Assembly: GCF_042427745.1 (NCBI RefSeq)
Contig: NZ_JBHMFA010000003.1
Length of the DNA: 35,113 nucleotides
Source: Algibacter miyuki
Lineage (GTDB): Bacteria; Bacteroidota; Bacteroidia; Flavobacteriales; Flavobacteriaceae
Strand: one strand, 5' to 3'
Below the pieces are notes generated by a model, which saw only the letters and a program-made list of their open reading frames with translations, did no database searches and was not told where the DNA came from. Of this stretch, positions 6,574-15,578 are shown one piece after another (position 1 is the stretch's first letter; each line of letters starts with the position of its first letter). The translations under genes were made by a program, and so were the position numbers.

Positions 6574-7698
6574 TTATTTTTTGAATTCGCGACCTTTCCA
6601 TTTATAAGTCCTAAAAAGCGACAAAATAGCGATGTATACACTGAAAAAAGGATAGATAAAAAAGGCGAATAAATAGCTTTTTAAAACAGCTTTTTGATTG
6701 AAAAACAATGCTGTTTTATAGATAAGATAAAAGTCGATATTTGCTTTTATTATTAAAACATATAAGAATGTTTTTACTGAAAATAACCCGGAAATAGAAA
6801 GCCCAAGTAACACAATGACGAGCGTGTTTTGAAGTAGAACGATGAGTCCGGTGAGTTTACCAAAAAGATTACTGTAAGCACTTGTTTTGGATGCCCAACG
6901 TAGTCGCTGCGCGATTAAACTAAGAGTGTTGGGTTGTGCGTTTGTTTTTACAATGGCGTGTTTACACTTTAAATAATGAAGCATTTTTGGTTGCTGTTTG
7001 GCTGCTTTTTCGAGTAGGAAAATATCGTCGCCGCTAGCAATGTTGGTGTTGCCTTCAAAGCCGTTTATACTTTTAAAAAGTGTTTTAGTATAAGCAAAAT
7101 TAGCGCCGTTACATAAAAATGGTTTTTTAATGCCAAAACCGCCAATAGTTGCGCATTGTAAACTGAGTATGTCGAGGAGTTGAAAGGTGTTTGAAAATCC
7201 TTTTTTATGATGATAGGTTACCGGAGCGGCAATGCAGTTCACGTTGGTGGTTTGTATGAATTCGTCGAAACTATCGAGCCAGTATTTTGGTAGGCTACAA
7301 TCGGCATCGGTAGTGATTATCCATTGGTTTTTGGCTTGTTTTATGGCTGTGGTTATAGCATCTTTTTTAGGGGAATTTGTTAGCCTGATATTCTGAGTTA
7401 TCTTTATGTTTTTATCTGTTTTATTAATAAATTTGGTAATTATTTCTACAGAATTATCGGTAGAATCATCATCGATTAAAATAATTTCGAATAGATGTTT
7501 CGGGTAATTTAGATTTTGAATGGTTTCTAAAAGAGTAGGAAGGCTCTCGGCTTCGTTTCGAAAAGGAGTAAGGACGGAAAACCGAGTTTTGGGAGTCACA
7601 TCGTTTAAAGTAAAAGTTTCCACTTTATCAAAGCCAATAATAAAACTTCCGATTAAGGCAAGGTATAAGAGCGTTATAATTATGCTGACTAGAATCAT
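6574..7698 (-). CDS. Family 2 glycosyltransferase, membrane-bound
   Basis: 374 residues. An N-terminal membrane helix (about 2-22) is followed by a GT-A catalytic domain: start motif FSVLTPFRNEA, nucleotide-binding Asp76-78 in LIDDDST, DxD at 131-133 (TDADC), acidic GDD at 223-225 and QRLRW at 264-268. Two or three helices end the protein. This layout is that of processive or lipid-linked inverting transferases; the sugar and acceptor cannot be read from the sequence. The flippase-like gene ends two bases before this start, so they form an operon and probably act on one envelope glycan or glycolipid. Confidence 0.88.
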   Translation of the reverse strand: MILVSIIITLLYLALIGSFIIGFDKVETFTLNDVTPKTRFSVLTPFRNEAESLPTLLETIQNLNYPKHLFEIILIDDDSTDNSVEIITKFINKTDKNIKITQNIRLTNSPKKDAITTAIKQAKNQWIITTDADCSLPKYWLDSFDEFIQTTNVNCIAAPVTYHHKKGFSNTFQLLDILSLQCATIGGFGIKKPFLCNGANFAYTKTLFKSINGFEGNTNIASGDDIFLLEKAAKQQPKMLHYLKCKHAIVKTNAQPNTLSLIAQRLRWASKTSAYSNLFGKLTGLIVLLQNTLVIVLLGLSISGLFSVKTFLYVLIIKANIDFYLIYKTALFFNQKAVLKSYLFAFFIYPFFSVYIAILSLFRTYKWKGREFKK

Positions 7699-7700
7699 GT

Positions 7701-8654
7701 TTAGGTTTCGGTTTTTGGTATTTTAAATTGGAGTACAAAATAGCTGCCTATAAGGCTTGGTAGCACAAAATTAAAAATCCACATAATGGTAATAATACTT
7801 AAAATTACCAGTTGATTTACACCCAGAAATGCGAACAAATATACAGCAACACTACCTTTTACTACAACATCTAATATAAATATTGACGGGATTATAGAGG
7901 TGAGTAAATACATTGATGTGATGCCTAGCATACTATTGAAATAGTTGAGTTCTATGTGAAATATTTGAAATAAATAATAAAATTGAAATGAAAAAATAAG
8001 GTAACGTGCAAGCGATAGTGTAAAACCAATAAATAATTGATGTTTTGGAAAGTGTTGAACAAAGGTTTTTAATTTTTGTATAGAAAACCCTTTGATATTG
8101 TATTTTTCGAGTCCGAAAATGAAGAGTCCAGTAGCGATTAAGCCAACCACTAGAATAATTAAAAGTCGGAAATAATGAGTTTCTAATTGGTATTTATTAA
8201 TAAAAAAAAATAATCCAATCACGCCGAAAATGCTAGTAATACTCATTTGTTGGAGGTTACCGATGAGGTTTACGAGCATGACACGTTTTCGTAAGTTTGG
8301 TGTAAAATACATGGCTTTTGCACCGTATTCCCCAATGCGGTTTGGAGTAATTATTGAGGCTGTGAGCGATCCTAAGGTTTGTTTTAAAGCTTGATTAAAG
8401 CTAATTGTTTTTAATGTTGAAATTAAATTTTGCCATTTCAAAATCTCGAAAAACCAGTTGAAACAGGTTAAAATAAGGAGAAAAACAATGCTTTTTAGTG
8501 AAAAAAGTGCGTTTTTATTCAAAAATGCAATAAAACTTGAAAAGCTTAGTTGGTTGTTGTGCGCTAGTTTCAGATAAATAAAATAAAAAGCACCAAGTAC
8601 TATGCTCAATTTAAGAAGCACAAAAAAGAATTGTTTAGTTTTGTGTGGTCGCAT
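7701..8654 (-). CDS. Flippase-like (LPG synthase TM / UPF0104) integral membrane protein
   Basis: 317 residues with about seven or eight membrane helices. It belongs to the lysylphosphatidylglycerol-synthase transmembrane family by its pattern: NRIGEYGAKAMYF in the first third, GNLQQM following, and a closing FVLPSLIGSYFVLQF segment. It lacks the soluble transferase domain of MprF, so it is not itself an amino-acyl transferase. It is first in an operon with the glycosyltransferase, two bases apart. A role in moving or handling a lipid-linked product is inference. Confidence 0.82.
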   Translation of the reverse strand: MRPHKTKQFFFVLLKLSIVLGAFYFIYLKLAHNNQLSFSSFIAFLNKNALFSLKSIVFLLILTCFNWFFEILKWQNLISTLKTISFNQALKQTLGSLTASIITPNRIGEYGAKAMYFTPNLRKRVMLVNLIGNLQQMSITSIFGVIGLFFFINKYQLETHYFRLLIILVVGLIATGLFIFGLEKYNIKGFSIQKLKTFVQHFPKHQLFIGFTLSLARYLIFSFQFYYLFQIFHIELNYFNSMLGITSMYLLTSIIPSIFILDVVVKGSVAVYLFAFLGVNQLVILSIITIMWIFNFVLPSLIGSYFVLQFKIPKTET

Positions 8655-8792
8655 TTTAATGATAAATTTTCCTTGAAATAGTATTGAAAACGACTGATTT
8701 TGATGCTAAGGATATAATAAGCTTATAAAAACGGATGGCTTATTTTAAAGTGCAAATTAAATTAATATTATGAGATGCGTTCTATTTTTAAG

Positions 8793-9413
8793 ATGAATAA
8801 GTATAAACTATTTGCTGTGGTATTTTTATTTTTTGCCGCTATCGGGTTTGCGCAGAGTGACACGAGCACCTTTAAAGCGCAATTTGCATTAGGTGTTAAT
8901 AGTCCGTCGAGTTCCGGTTTTGTAAGCGATTTTGAAGCAAATTCTGTGAATTTTCCAAGTATTAATATGGGCTTACAGTATATTTTTAAGCCCTTAATTG
9001 GCGCCAAAGTCGATTTTGGTTATAACCGATTTTCTAACACCGATAATTCGCCGGAATTTAAAATGAATTACACCCGCGTAAATGCGCAATTGGTATATAA
9101 TGCTTCGCGAATAGTCCGTTTTTCGTCCAATATGGGCGTGTTTTTTCATGCTGGTCCTGGGCTTACCATGATAAAGCCATTGGGCAATTTTGGTAATAAT
9201 GATACCCGTTTTTTAAACGCAATGGCAGGTGTGGAGTTTCATTACGGTGTTTCCGATACGTTTTCGTTGTATTTAGATACCTCTTATATTTTAGGGTTTG
9301 GGAAAGATTTTAATCCCATTATCAACGGTTATGGTTCGTTTAATGGGAATTTATTAACAGTAACTTTAGGCGCTTCCATCTCGCTTAGCGGTTGTAAATA
9401 TTGTGGCAGATAA
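8793..9413 (+). CDS. Outer-membrane beta-barrel protein
   Basis: About 206 residues from the ATG at 8793. The frame opens at 8775, but the second Met gives a clean signal peptide (MNKYKLFAVVFLFFAAIGFA before QSD). The rest alternates polar and hydrophobic residues with aromatic strand ends (for example FGYNRFSN, AGPGLTMIKPLG, GVEFHYGVSDTFSLYL), as in OmpA/OprF-type eight-stranded barrels, and it has no C-terminal peptidoglycan domain. It ends one base into the ruvC start (TAATG), so the two are coupled. The substrate is unknown. Confidence 0.75.
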   Translation: MNKYKLFAVVFLFFAAIGFAQSDTSTFKAQFALGVNSPSSSGFVSDFEANSVNFPSINMGLQYIFKPLIGAKVDFGYNRFSNTDNSPEFKMNYTRVNAQLVYNASRIVRFSSNMGVFFHAGPGLTMIKPLGNFGNNDTRFLNAMAGVEFHYGVSDTFSLYLDTSYILGFGKDFNPIINGYGSFNGNLLTVTLGASISLSGCKYCGR

Positions 9414-9979
9414 TGAAAGAAAGAATTATTTTGGGAATTGACCCAGGAACAACTATTATGGGTTTCGGACTTATAAAAATAGTTGGTAAAAAGATGGAGT
9501 TTGTTCAAATGAACGAATTGGATTTAAAAAAATACAGCGATCATTATTTGAAATTAAAACTCATTTTTGAACGCACTATAGAATTGATAGACACACATAA
9601 TCCTGACGAAATTGCCATTGAAGCACCCTTTTTTGGGAAAAACGTGCAAAGTATGCTTAAGTTAGGGCGTGCTCAAGGTGTGGCTATGGCCGCAGGTTTA
9701 AGTCGTGAAATCCCGATTACGGAATACCTTCCAAAGAAAATAAAAATGGCGATTACGGGCAGCGGTAACGCGAGTAAAGAACAGGTAGCAAAAATGCTTC
9801 AAAGTTTATTAGGTTTGAAAACCTTGCCAAAAAACCTTGATTCTACCGATGGTTTGGCGGCAGCGGTGTGTCATTTTTATAATTCAGGACGTATCGAAAT
9901 TGGCAAAAATTATACCGGTTGGGATGCTTTTGTAAAGCAAAATGAAAGTCGGGTAACAAAACGAACAACCAAAAAATAA
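9413..9979 (+). CDS. ruvC: Crossover junction endodeoxyribonuclease RuvC
   Basis: 188 residues from the ATG at 9413, which overlaps the previous stop; an in-frame TTG start at 9401 is less likely. RuvC resolves Holliday junctions with RuvA and RuvB. The catalytic acidic residues are visible: Asp10 in GIDPGTT, Glu70 in AIEAPFF, and Asp143/Asp146 in NLDSTDGLAAA. Length and order are as in the family. The partner genes ruvA and ruvB are not in this window, as is usual in Bacteroidota. Confidence 0.95.
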   Translation: MKERIILGIDPGTTIMGFGLIKIVGKKMEFVQMNELDLKKYSDHYLKLKLIFERTIELIDTHNPDEIAIEAPFFGKNVQSMLKLGRAQGVAMAAGLSREIPITEYLPKKIKMAITGSGNASKEQVAKMLQSLLGLKTLPKNLDSTDGLAAAVCHFYNSGRIEIGKNYTGWDAFVKQNESRVTKRTTKK

Positions 9980-10033
9980 GGGTTTTATAACTTCAGAAGG
10001 AGAACCTGTATTTAAAGTCTTAAAAGCTATAAA

Positions 10034-11263
10034 TTGATACATTTAGAACAAATTCAAACCAGTATAAAATTGGCAAAGGTAGAACCTGTTGGTGGTGCCA
10101 TTTATATTCATATTCCATTTTGTAAGCAGGCCTGCTTTTATTGCGATTTTCATTTTTCAACTTCTATGAAGAGAAAGGATGAGTTGGTTCAATGTTTAGT
10201 TAAAGAGTTAGAGTTAAGAAAAAATGAGCTTGAAAACCTAGTTGTTGAAACTATCTATTTTGGTGGCGGTACGCCGAGTTTGTTGACTTTAGATGAATTA
10301 CAATTACTTATCGATACAATTTACAGTAATTATAAGGTTGTTGGAAACCCTGAAATTACTTTAGAGGCCAATCCTGATGATTTATCGAGTGCTGTAATTA
10401 AAGAATTAGCAAAAAGCCCCATAAACCGTTTGAGTATTGGCGTGCAATCGTTTTTTGAAGATGATTTAAAAAGCATGAATCGCGCGCACAATGCAGATGA
10501 AGCCAAGCGTTGTTTGCAGGAAGCAACACAATATTTTGATAATATTACTATAGATTTAATTTACGGCATCCCAAATATGAGTTTGGAAAAATGGAACCAA
10601 AATTTAGAGATGGCTTTTAGTTTTGGAATCAATCATATTTCTAGTTACGCCTTAACGGTTGAGCCTAAAACGGCTTTGGATACTTTTATAAATAAAGGCA
10701 TTTATCCGCCAATAGATGAAGCTTTGGCCTTGCAACATTTTAATCATTTAGTTGAAAAAACAACTGCAGAAGGATTTGTGCATTACGAAATTTCAAACTT
10801 CGGAAAACCTGCTTTTTTCTCAAAACATAACACGAGTTATTGGCAAGGAAAACCGTATATAGGCATTGGGCCGTCGGCACATTCGTTTAATAAACAGCAA
10901 CGTAGTTGGAATGTTTCAAACAACGCGAAATACATTCAATCTATTCAAAAAAAGGAGTTGCCAAATACTGTGGAAACCCTTTCGGAAGCTGATCAGTTTA
11001 ACGAGTATATCATGACGGGTTTACGAACCATTTGGGGCGTTTCCTTAGAGCGAATTGCGGTAGAATTTGGGCCGTTATTTCTTCAGCATTTAGAAAAACA
11101 TTCAGAAAAATATATCAATCAAGGGCTTTTAGAGCTGTCAAATGGAGTTGAAATCTCCGAAGAAAAATATTTGCAATCTACTTTAAATCAATCGGTTTTA
11201 AAAACCACTCAAAGCGGGAAGTTTCTTGTTGACGGAATTGCTTCGGAATTGTTTATGATTTGA
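10034..11263 (+). CDS. hemW: Radical SAM protein HemW (heme chaperone)
   Basis: About 400 residues. The radical-SAM cluster motif is CKQACFYC (cysteines 30, 34, 37 from the TTG at 10034) followed by DF. The missing fourth cysteine separates HemW from true HemN oxidase. GGGTPSLL, LEANPDD and NRLSIGVQSF are further family signatures. HemW is thought to deliver heme, not to oxidise coproporphyrinogen. The start is uncertain: there is no ATG in the open frame before the motif, only TTG at 10034 or 10070. Both give a longer N-terminus than usual. Confidence 0.9.
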   Translation: MIHLEQIQTSIKLAKVEPVGGAIYIHIPFCKQACFYCDFHFSTSMKRKDELVQCLVKELELRKNELENLVVETIYFGGGTPSLLTLDELQLLIDTIYSNYKVVGNPEITLEANPDDLSSAVIKELAKSPINRLSIGVQSFFEDDLKSMNRAHNADEAKRCLQEATQYFDNITIDLIYGIPNMSLEKWNQNLEMAFSFGINHISSYALTVEPKTALDTFINKGIYPPIDEALALQHFNHLVEKTTAEGFVHYEISNFGKPAFFSKHNTSYWQGKPYIGIGPSAHSFNKQQRSWNVSNNAKYIQSIQKKELPNTVETLSEADQFNEYIMTGLRTIWGVSLERIAVEFGPLFLQHLEKHSEKYINQGLLELSNGVEISEEKYLQSTLNQSVLKTTQSGKFLVDGIASELFMI

Positions 11264-11277
11264 TTATATTTGGGATT

Positions 11278-12030
11278 ATGCAAACAAAAATTCAATACAA
11301 TTCAAGAAAGCTTCAAATAAATTTAGCACAACCAATCGATATTTCTATAGCTATTCAAGCTTCGGAAAATAATGTAAACGCTTGGTATATTGGCGCACCC
11401 AAAATAGAGCCTGTAAAAGATGGCGACCGGGTTGCTAGTGTTAAATCAGGAGCGAGTATAAATTTCAATAATATATATTTTAATCCGCATGCGCATGGTA
11501 CACATACCGAATGTGCAGGGCATATTACCGAAAAAGTACATTCTGTAAACCAAAGTTTAAAGCAGTTTTTCTTTTTGGCTGAAGTTATAACTGTACCGCC
11601 AGAATTTGTTAATGGCGACTCGGTAATTTCTAAAAAACAGTTGCAATTTGCTTTAGGAAACAAAAAGCGAGAGGCTGTGGTAATTAGAACTTTGCCTAAT
11701 ACTACGGATAAATTGTCACGACAATATTCAAATACGAATCCAACTTATTTATTGGAGGAAGCGGCGCTTTATTTGCGAGAAAAAGGTGTAAAACATTTAT
11801 TAATAGATTTGCCGAGTATTGATAAAGAAAAGGATGAAGGCGAACTTTTAGCACATAAAGCCTTTTGGAATATTAACGGCAAAGTACGTATGGATGCCAC
11901 AATAACAGAGTTTATTTTTGTGCCAAACCATGTGGAAGATGGCGAGTATTTTTTAAATCTGCAAATTGCACCTTTTGAGAATGATGCCACGCCTAGTAAG
12001 CCCATTTTGTATAAAGTTGAAGCTCTATAA
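11278..12030 (+). CDS. Cyclase family protein (kynurenine formamidase-like metal hydrolase)
   Basis: About 250 residues from the ATG at 11278; a TTG at 11260 overlapping the hemW stop is less likely. The metal-binding motif reads HAHGTHTECAGH, the cyclase-family HxGTHxDxPxH pattern with Glu and Cys-Ala in place of Asp and Pro. It lies within about 60 residues of an N-terminal LAQPIDISIAI strand typical of the family. The C-terminal part has LLIDLPSIDKEKDEGELLAHKAFW, matching the family's second half. Members hydrolyse formamides or similar bonds; the substrate here is unknown. It is probably cotranscribed with hemW, 14 bases away. Confidence 0.8.
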   Translation: MQTKIQYNSRKLQINLAQPIDISIAIQASENNVNAWYIGAPKIEPVKDGDRVASVKSGASINFNNIYFNPHAHGTHTECAGHITEKVHSVNQSLKQFFFLAEVITVPPEFVNGDSVISKKQLQFALGNKKREAVVIRTLPNTTDKLSRQYSNTNPTYLLEEAALYLREKGVKHLLIDLPSIDKEKDEGELLAHKAFWNINGKVRMDATITEFIFVPNHVEDGEYFLNLQIAPFENDATPSKPILYKVEAL

Positions 12031-12051
12031 GGGAGATTTAGAAATAAACGT

Positions 12052-12660
12052 ATGGAAGCATTTTTAGGAATTATAATCGGTGTTTTGTTTAGTTTGGCAG
12101 GTGTTACTTATGCGAAGTCGCTTAAGCAAAAACATCTGGTTAATGCACAGTCGGTTTTATTGCTAGACAAAATTAAAAAGGTGTGTAAGTTTATAACGGT
12201 GGAAGGCGATTTTGCTGAGATTTATCATTATGAAGATGTTAAAGAGCGCTTTTTAAGATTAGTGGCTAGCCGCAAAAAAGCGTTAGTGGTTATCAATGCG
12301 AAAGCCCATGTAGGTTATGATTTGGCGAAAATAGAATTAATTGCAGATACTCAAAAAAAGAGAATTATTTTAGAACATTTTCCGCAACCTGAAATTTTAT
12401 CTATTGAAACCAATTTGAATTATTATGATAAATCAGACGGTTTATTTAATCGGTTTGAAGCTTCGGATTTAACAGGTTTACATAAAGAAGCTAAACGTCA
12501 TATTCAGGATAAAGTGCCAGAAAGTGGCTTAATTCAAGTGGCGCAAAAAGAAGCGTTGGAAACTATTTTACTCATGGAAACTATTGTGGAAACTTTGGGT
12601 TGGACATTAGATTATTCCGCTTTAGAAATTGAAGGTAATAATAAAACCTTATTGAAATAA
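12052..12660 (+). CDS. DUF4230 domain protein
   Basis: 202 residues with one N-terminal membrane helix (FLGIIIGVLFSLAGVTYA). The soluble part begins with VCKFITVEGDFAEIYHYED, the opening of DUF4230, and continues through KALVVINAKAHVGYDL. Members are bacterial membrane-anchored proteins with no known function. It lies 21 bases after the cyclase-family gene on the same strand, probably in one transcript. Confidence 0.8.
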   Translation: MEAFLGIIIGVLFSLAGVTYAKSLKQKHLVNAQSVLLLDKIKKVCKFITVEGDFAEIYHYEDVKERFLRLVASRKKALVVINAKAHVGYDLAKIELIADTQKKRIILEHFPQPEILSIETNLNYYDKSDGLFNRFEASDLTGLHKEAKRHIQDKVPESGLIQVAQKEALETILLMETIVETLGWTLDYSALEIEGNNKTLLK

Positions 12661-12701
12661 AACTGTTGATTTTAAACGTATATTCTGAATAAATTTTAAA
12701 C

Positions 12702-13064
12702 ATGAACATTGAACAATTACGCCAATATTGTTTAAAAAAGAAAGGCACTACGGAAGCTTTTCCTTTTGATAATGATGCTTTGGTGTTTAAAGTTTTGGGT
12801 AAAATGTTTGTTTTAACATCACTAGCAAAATGGGAGCGTGGGGAAGCTTCAATAAACTTAAAAGCCGATCCGGATTATGCGCTAGAACTTCGCGCAGCAT
12901 ACGATGGTATTCGTCCCGGATTTCACATGAGTAAAAAACATTGGAATACTATTTACCTTAATGAAGGCGATTTTAGTCCCAACTTTATATTCAAACTTAT
13001 TGATCATTCTTATGACATGGTTGTTAAAGGTATGACGAAGAAAATGAAAGAAAATTTACTGTAA
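12702..13064 (+). CDS. MmcQ/YjbR family protein
   Basis: 120 residues, the full family length. It starts NIEQLRQYCLKKKGTTEAFPF, then DNDALVFKVLGKMFVLTSL, INLKADPDYALELRAAY and a final GFHMSKKHWNTIYL segment, all typical of MmcQ/YjbR proteins, which have a double-wing DNA-binding-like fold. No target or partner can be deduced. It has no helix-turn-helix of a classical regulator. Confidence 0.88.
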   Translation: MNIEQLRQYCLKKKGTTEAFPFDNDALVFKVLGKMFVLTSLAKWERGEASINLKADPDYALELRAAYDGIRPGFHMSKKHWNTIYLNEGDFSPNFIFKLIDHSYDMVVKGMTKKMKENLL

Positions 13065-13068
13065 AGGC

Positions 13069-13097
13069 TTGATAGTCAATAAGTTTTTATATATTTG
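13069..13097 (+). promoter_or_regulatory. Promoter of the two-repeat secreted protein
   Basis: TATATTTG (13090-13097) is a perfect TAnnTTTG box. TTG at 13069-13071 lies 18 bases upstream, the same spacing as at the tRNA-Leu promoter. It gives a leader of about 100 bases before the ATG at 13205. Confidence 0.6.
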
Positions 13098-13204
13098 AAA
13101 GACTCTCCTATCCATAGAAATTTTTATTAGCATAATTTGAACTCCCTTAGATTCTAAAGTAGTATTTGATTAACGGATATATTCACTTTAAATTTAAACA
13201 GATT

Positions 13205-14038
13205 ATGAAAACAACTAATTCATTTTTCGCAATAGGAGCGCTTATGCTTCTAATGCTATGCGCACCTTTACTTCACGCTCAAGAAGAAGCCGAAAACGAA
13301 CTAAAATACCTTGTTATAACCAAAAAGCATTGGGACTTAAATAAAAAGGATTTTAAATTGTCAGAATGGAAAGCCTTGGAAAAAGAGTATCTCGAAAAAG
13401 TAACTAAGAGAAACGAATATATTCTGCTTGCTTCGGTGTATTTGCATAATATGACGGCTGATAATACAGAGTTGCTTGTGGTTGAAGGCTATAGCTCTTG
13501 GGAAAACATAGATAAATCGGCTAAAAGAAGTGCCGAGTTAGCAAAAGAGGTTTGGCCAGATGGTGAAATACGCAAGGCGCATTTCAAGAATATGGATTCG
13601 TACTATTCCCACGAGCATTCCGATGAAATTTATGCACCGTTGAATTCAACTTTTAAGTATTTGGCTGAAGCACCTACTAAAGATATGGTGGTTTATGTGA
13701 AAAGAAGTCATTTTGCTTATCCTGAAAACGGTAGCTACAAAGAGTTTGATGCTTTAAATATGGAAGGGCTTAAAGGTATCACTTTTAAAAACGAATATGT
13801 TAAAGGGTATTTTTCTTATGTTCACGCTTGGGGTGCCGATAATACAGAGTATTTAGAAGCATACTTCCTAGACTCTTTAGCTGATATAGATAAGATGTTT
13901 GATAGAGATGATGCGCTATTTAAAGAAACGTTTCCTGATAACGAAGAGAATAAAGCAAAAATTGAAACATGGCTTACTTACTTTACTGGAGTTCATGGCG
14001 ATTATATATACACTTATATTCATGACCTTTCAAAATAA
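13205..14038 (+). CDS. Secreted protein of two 126-residue repeats, unknown function
   Basis: 277 residues from the ATG at 13205; a TTG at 13166 in frame is less likely because it would bury the signal peptide (1-25, ending LLHAQ). The mature protein is two repeats aligned without gaps at an offset of 126: NEY at 70 and 196, ADNTE at 85 and 211, IDK at 102 and 228, WPD/FPD at 117 and 243, and H-x-D-x-IY at 138 and 264. The halves are otherwise diverged. The alternation of strands and helices suggests a tandem dimeric alpha/beta-barrel (ferredoxin-like) fold, which is inference. I recognise no named family. It has its own promoter and terminator. Confidence 0.75.
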   Translation: MKTTNSFFAIGALMLLMLCAPLLHAQEEAENELKYLVITKKHWDLNKKDFKLSEWKALEKEYLEKVTKRNEYILLASVYLHNMTADNTELLVVEGYSSWENIDKSAKRSAELAKEVWPDGEIRKAHFKNMDSYYSHEHSDEIYAPLNSTFKYLAEAPTKDMVVYVKRSHFAYPENGSYKEFDALNMEGLKGITFKNEYVKGYFSYVHAWGADNTEYLEAYFLDSLADIDKMFDRDDALFKETFPDNEENKAKIETWLTYFTGVHGDYIYTYIHDLSK

Positions 14039-14057
14039 AAGTTTTAATTTTTTACTG

Positions 14058-14088
14058 AAAAACAGGCGCTTTATGGGCCTGTTTTTTT
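14058..14088 (+). terminator. Rho-independent terminator
   Basis: AAACAGGC (14060-14067) pairs with GCCTGTTT (14077-14084), followed by a T run. It stands 20 bases after the secreted-protein gene. Confidence 0.85.
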
Positions 14089-14116
14089 ATTTAATAAAAC
14101 ATTACCGAATTCTAAA

Positions 14117-14148
14117 TTTGTAGAAGCTTTATTTTATCTGTACTATTG
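14117..14148 (+). promoter_or_regulatory. Promoter of the PhnA-like gene
   Basis: TTTG (14117-14120), a 20-base spacer and TACTATTG (14141-14148), one mismatch from TAnnTTTG. The ATG follows 20 bases later. Confidence 0.5.
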
Positions 14149-14168
14149 CAAAATTAAAATTATACTTT

Positions 14169-14747
14169 ATGAGCGTTTTACAAACATTACAAGAGCGAAG
14201 CAATTCTAGTTGCGAATTATGTACTGCTACGGGAAACCTAAGCCAATACACCATTCCACCATCATTAAATGAAAACGTGGGTAACGATGTACTTGTTTGT
14301 AAAACTTGTTTAGATCAAATTAACGAAGATGAAGATATGGACGCTAACCACTGGCGCTGTTTGAATGATAGTATGTGGAGCGAACATGTTGCCGTGCAAA
14401 TTATGGCTTGGCGTATGCTGCAAAGATTACGTAACGAAGGTTGGCCTAAAGATTTGTTAGATATGATGTATCTTGATGATGATGCGATGGCGTTGGCTAG
14501 AGCTACTGGCGAACATGAAGATGCAGCTAGTAAAATTATTCATCGTGATGTAAACGGTGTTATTTTAGAAGCAGGCGATAATGTAGTACTTATTAAAGAT
14601 CTAAAAGTAAAAGGATCGAGCATGGTGGCTAAACAAGGAACAGCGGTTAGAAACATTCGATTAGATCATGAAAATGCAGAATATATCGAAGGTAAAGTAG
14701 GTGCTCAACAAATTGTTATTATTACAAAATACGTTAAGAAAACGTAA
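14169..14747 (+). CDS. PhnA domain protein
   Basis: 192 residues. An N-terminal zinc ribbon has cysteine pairs C15/C18 and C44/C47 (SCELC and VCKTC). The C-terminal PhnA/YjdM domain shows DVNGVILEAGDNVVLIKDLKVKG. The name comes from a gene near the E. coli phosphonate genes, but PhnA does not itself break phosphonates in most hosts and its role is unclear. No phosphonate genes are nearby. It appears to be a single-gene unit with its own promoter. Confidence 0.85.
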   Translation: MSVLQTLQERSNSSCELCTATGNLSQYTIPPSLNENVGNDVLVCKTCLDQINEDEDMDANHWRCLNDSMWSEHVAVQIMAWRMLQRLRNEGWPKDLLDMMYLDDDAMALARATGEHEDAASKIIHRDVNGVILEAGDNVVLIKDLKVKGSSMVAKQGTAVRNIRLDHENAEYIEGKVGAQQIVIITKYVKKT

Positions 14748-14789
14748 TTGTTTTTATCGTTTTTAATGGTTTTTTATGTGTGGAAAGTT

Positions 14790-15218
14790 TTAAGCAGAAG
14801 TATCAGCTATAATTTTCCATTTGCCATCGATTTTCTTGAAAATAAGCATAAAAATACCATCGGCATTCCCGACTTCACGTTTTAAATGAAATTCTCCCAA
14901 TACGTAATATACCTCGGGACTTAGCTGTGTAATATCGTTTATTTTATAACTTAAAGTGCCGGTATGGTCTTTTGTGGGATAACTTTTTTCATATCTATCA
15001 AAAGTATTGTCCCACCCTAAAGTTACGCCGTTGTGGCCGTAAAACTTGAGCGAGTCACTTTTCCAGTAGCCTTCCATAAAGCCTTCCATGTTGTGTTTAG
15101 ACCATGCTATGCGTTGGGATTTTAACACCTTTTGAATGGCCTTTTTATCTTTATCTTCAGTTTGAGAATAGCCGTTAAAAGCAGAAACGAGACAAATTAG
15201 TAAAATCAGTTTTTTCAT
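14790..15218 (-). CDS. Secreted NTF2-like (SnoaL/DUF4440) protein
   Basis: About 142 residues from the ATG at 15218, which gives a clean signal peptide (MKKLILLICLVSAFNGYSQ); an upstream ATG at 15245 adds a nine-residue leader and is less likely. The mature part has the cone-shaped NTF2-like pattern: an N-terminal helix (KKAIQKVLKSQRIAWSKHNM), YWKSDSLKFYG, and closing strands GIFMLIFKKIDGKWKIIADTSA. The fold serves many roles. Substrate and function are unknown, and the neighbouring genes give no clue. Confidence 0.75.
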   Translation of the reverse strand: MKKLILLICLVSAFNGYSQTEDKDKKAIQKVLKSQRIAWSKHNMEGFMEGYWKSDSLKFYGHNGVTLGWDNTFDRYEKSYPTKDHTGTLSYKINDITQLSPEVYYVLGEFHLKREVGNADGIFMLIFKKIDGKWKIIADTSA

Positions 15219-15578
15219 TGTAAAAAATTTGAGGTTAAAATACACATTTTAATTAAACGTGAATCAATTCAATAATAGTATTTTATTTTAGGTAAAATTA
15301 ATGTTTATCGCTAGTCGGCGTTTTTATGTTTATAATATGATATTAATCTTCTAATTAAGAAGGCGTAAATAATAGTTTTTTTGTTAGAGTAACACAAAAA
15401 GTGGAACAGTAATTGTATCTCGTCGATTAATTTGACAACTATAATTTTTTCAGCTAAGGTTGAATTCTTTTAGTCGATAAAATTAGGGGTGAAGCGTATA
15501 TGTTTTATACTTTTAATTCATAATCAGTCGATTATGCTCCCTCAGATTTATTGTTTAATCATTTAAAATTAACTTATT
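15219..15578. other. Intergenic stretch, no gene seen
   Basis: The 360 bases between the divergent NTF2-like and STAS genes are AT-rich. I find no open frame of note, no clear terminator and no full promoter. TACTTTTA, shortly before the STAS gene, is one mismatch from a -7 box but lacks an upstream element. The GTCGATTA-like motif near 15422 and 15526 recurs but is too short to interpret. Confidence 0.4.

Noticed and set aside
9981..10036. Short open stretch reading GFITSEGEPVFKVLKAIN between ruvC and hemW
   Set aside because: It is 18 codons with no start codon and a stop, in a different frame from both neighbours. It may be an eroded gene end but cannot be supported.
13899..14123. Plus-strand frame overlapping the end of the two-repeat secreted protein
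   Set aside because: It overlaps a well-supported gene in another frame and runs across its terminator.
14169..14747. Calling the PhnA-like gene a phosphonate hydrolase
   Set aside because: The domain is widespread in genomes without phosphonate genes, and none are seen here.
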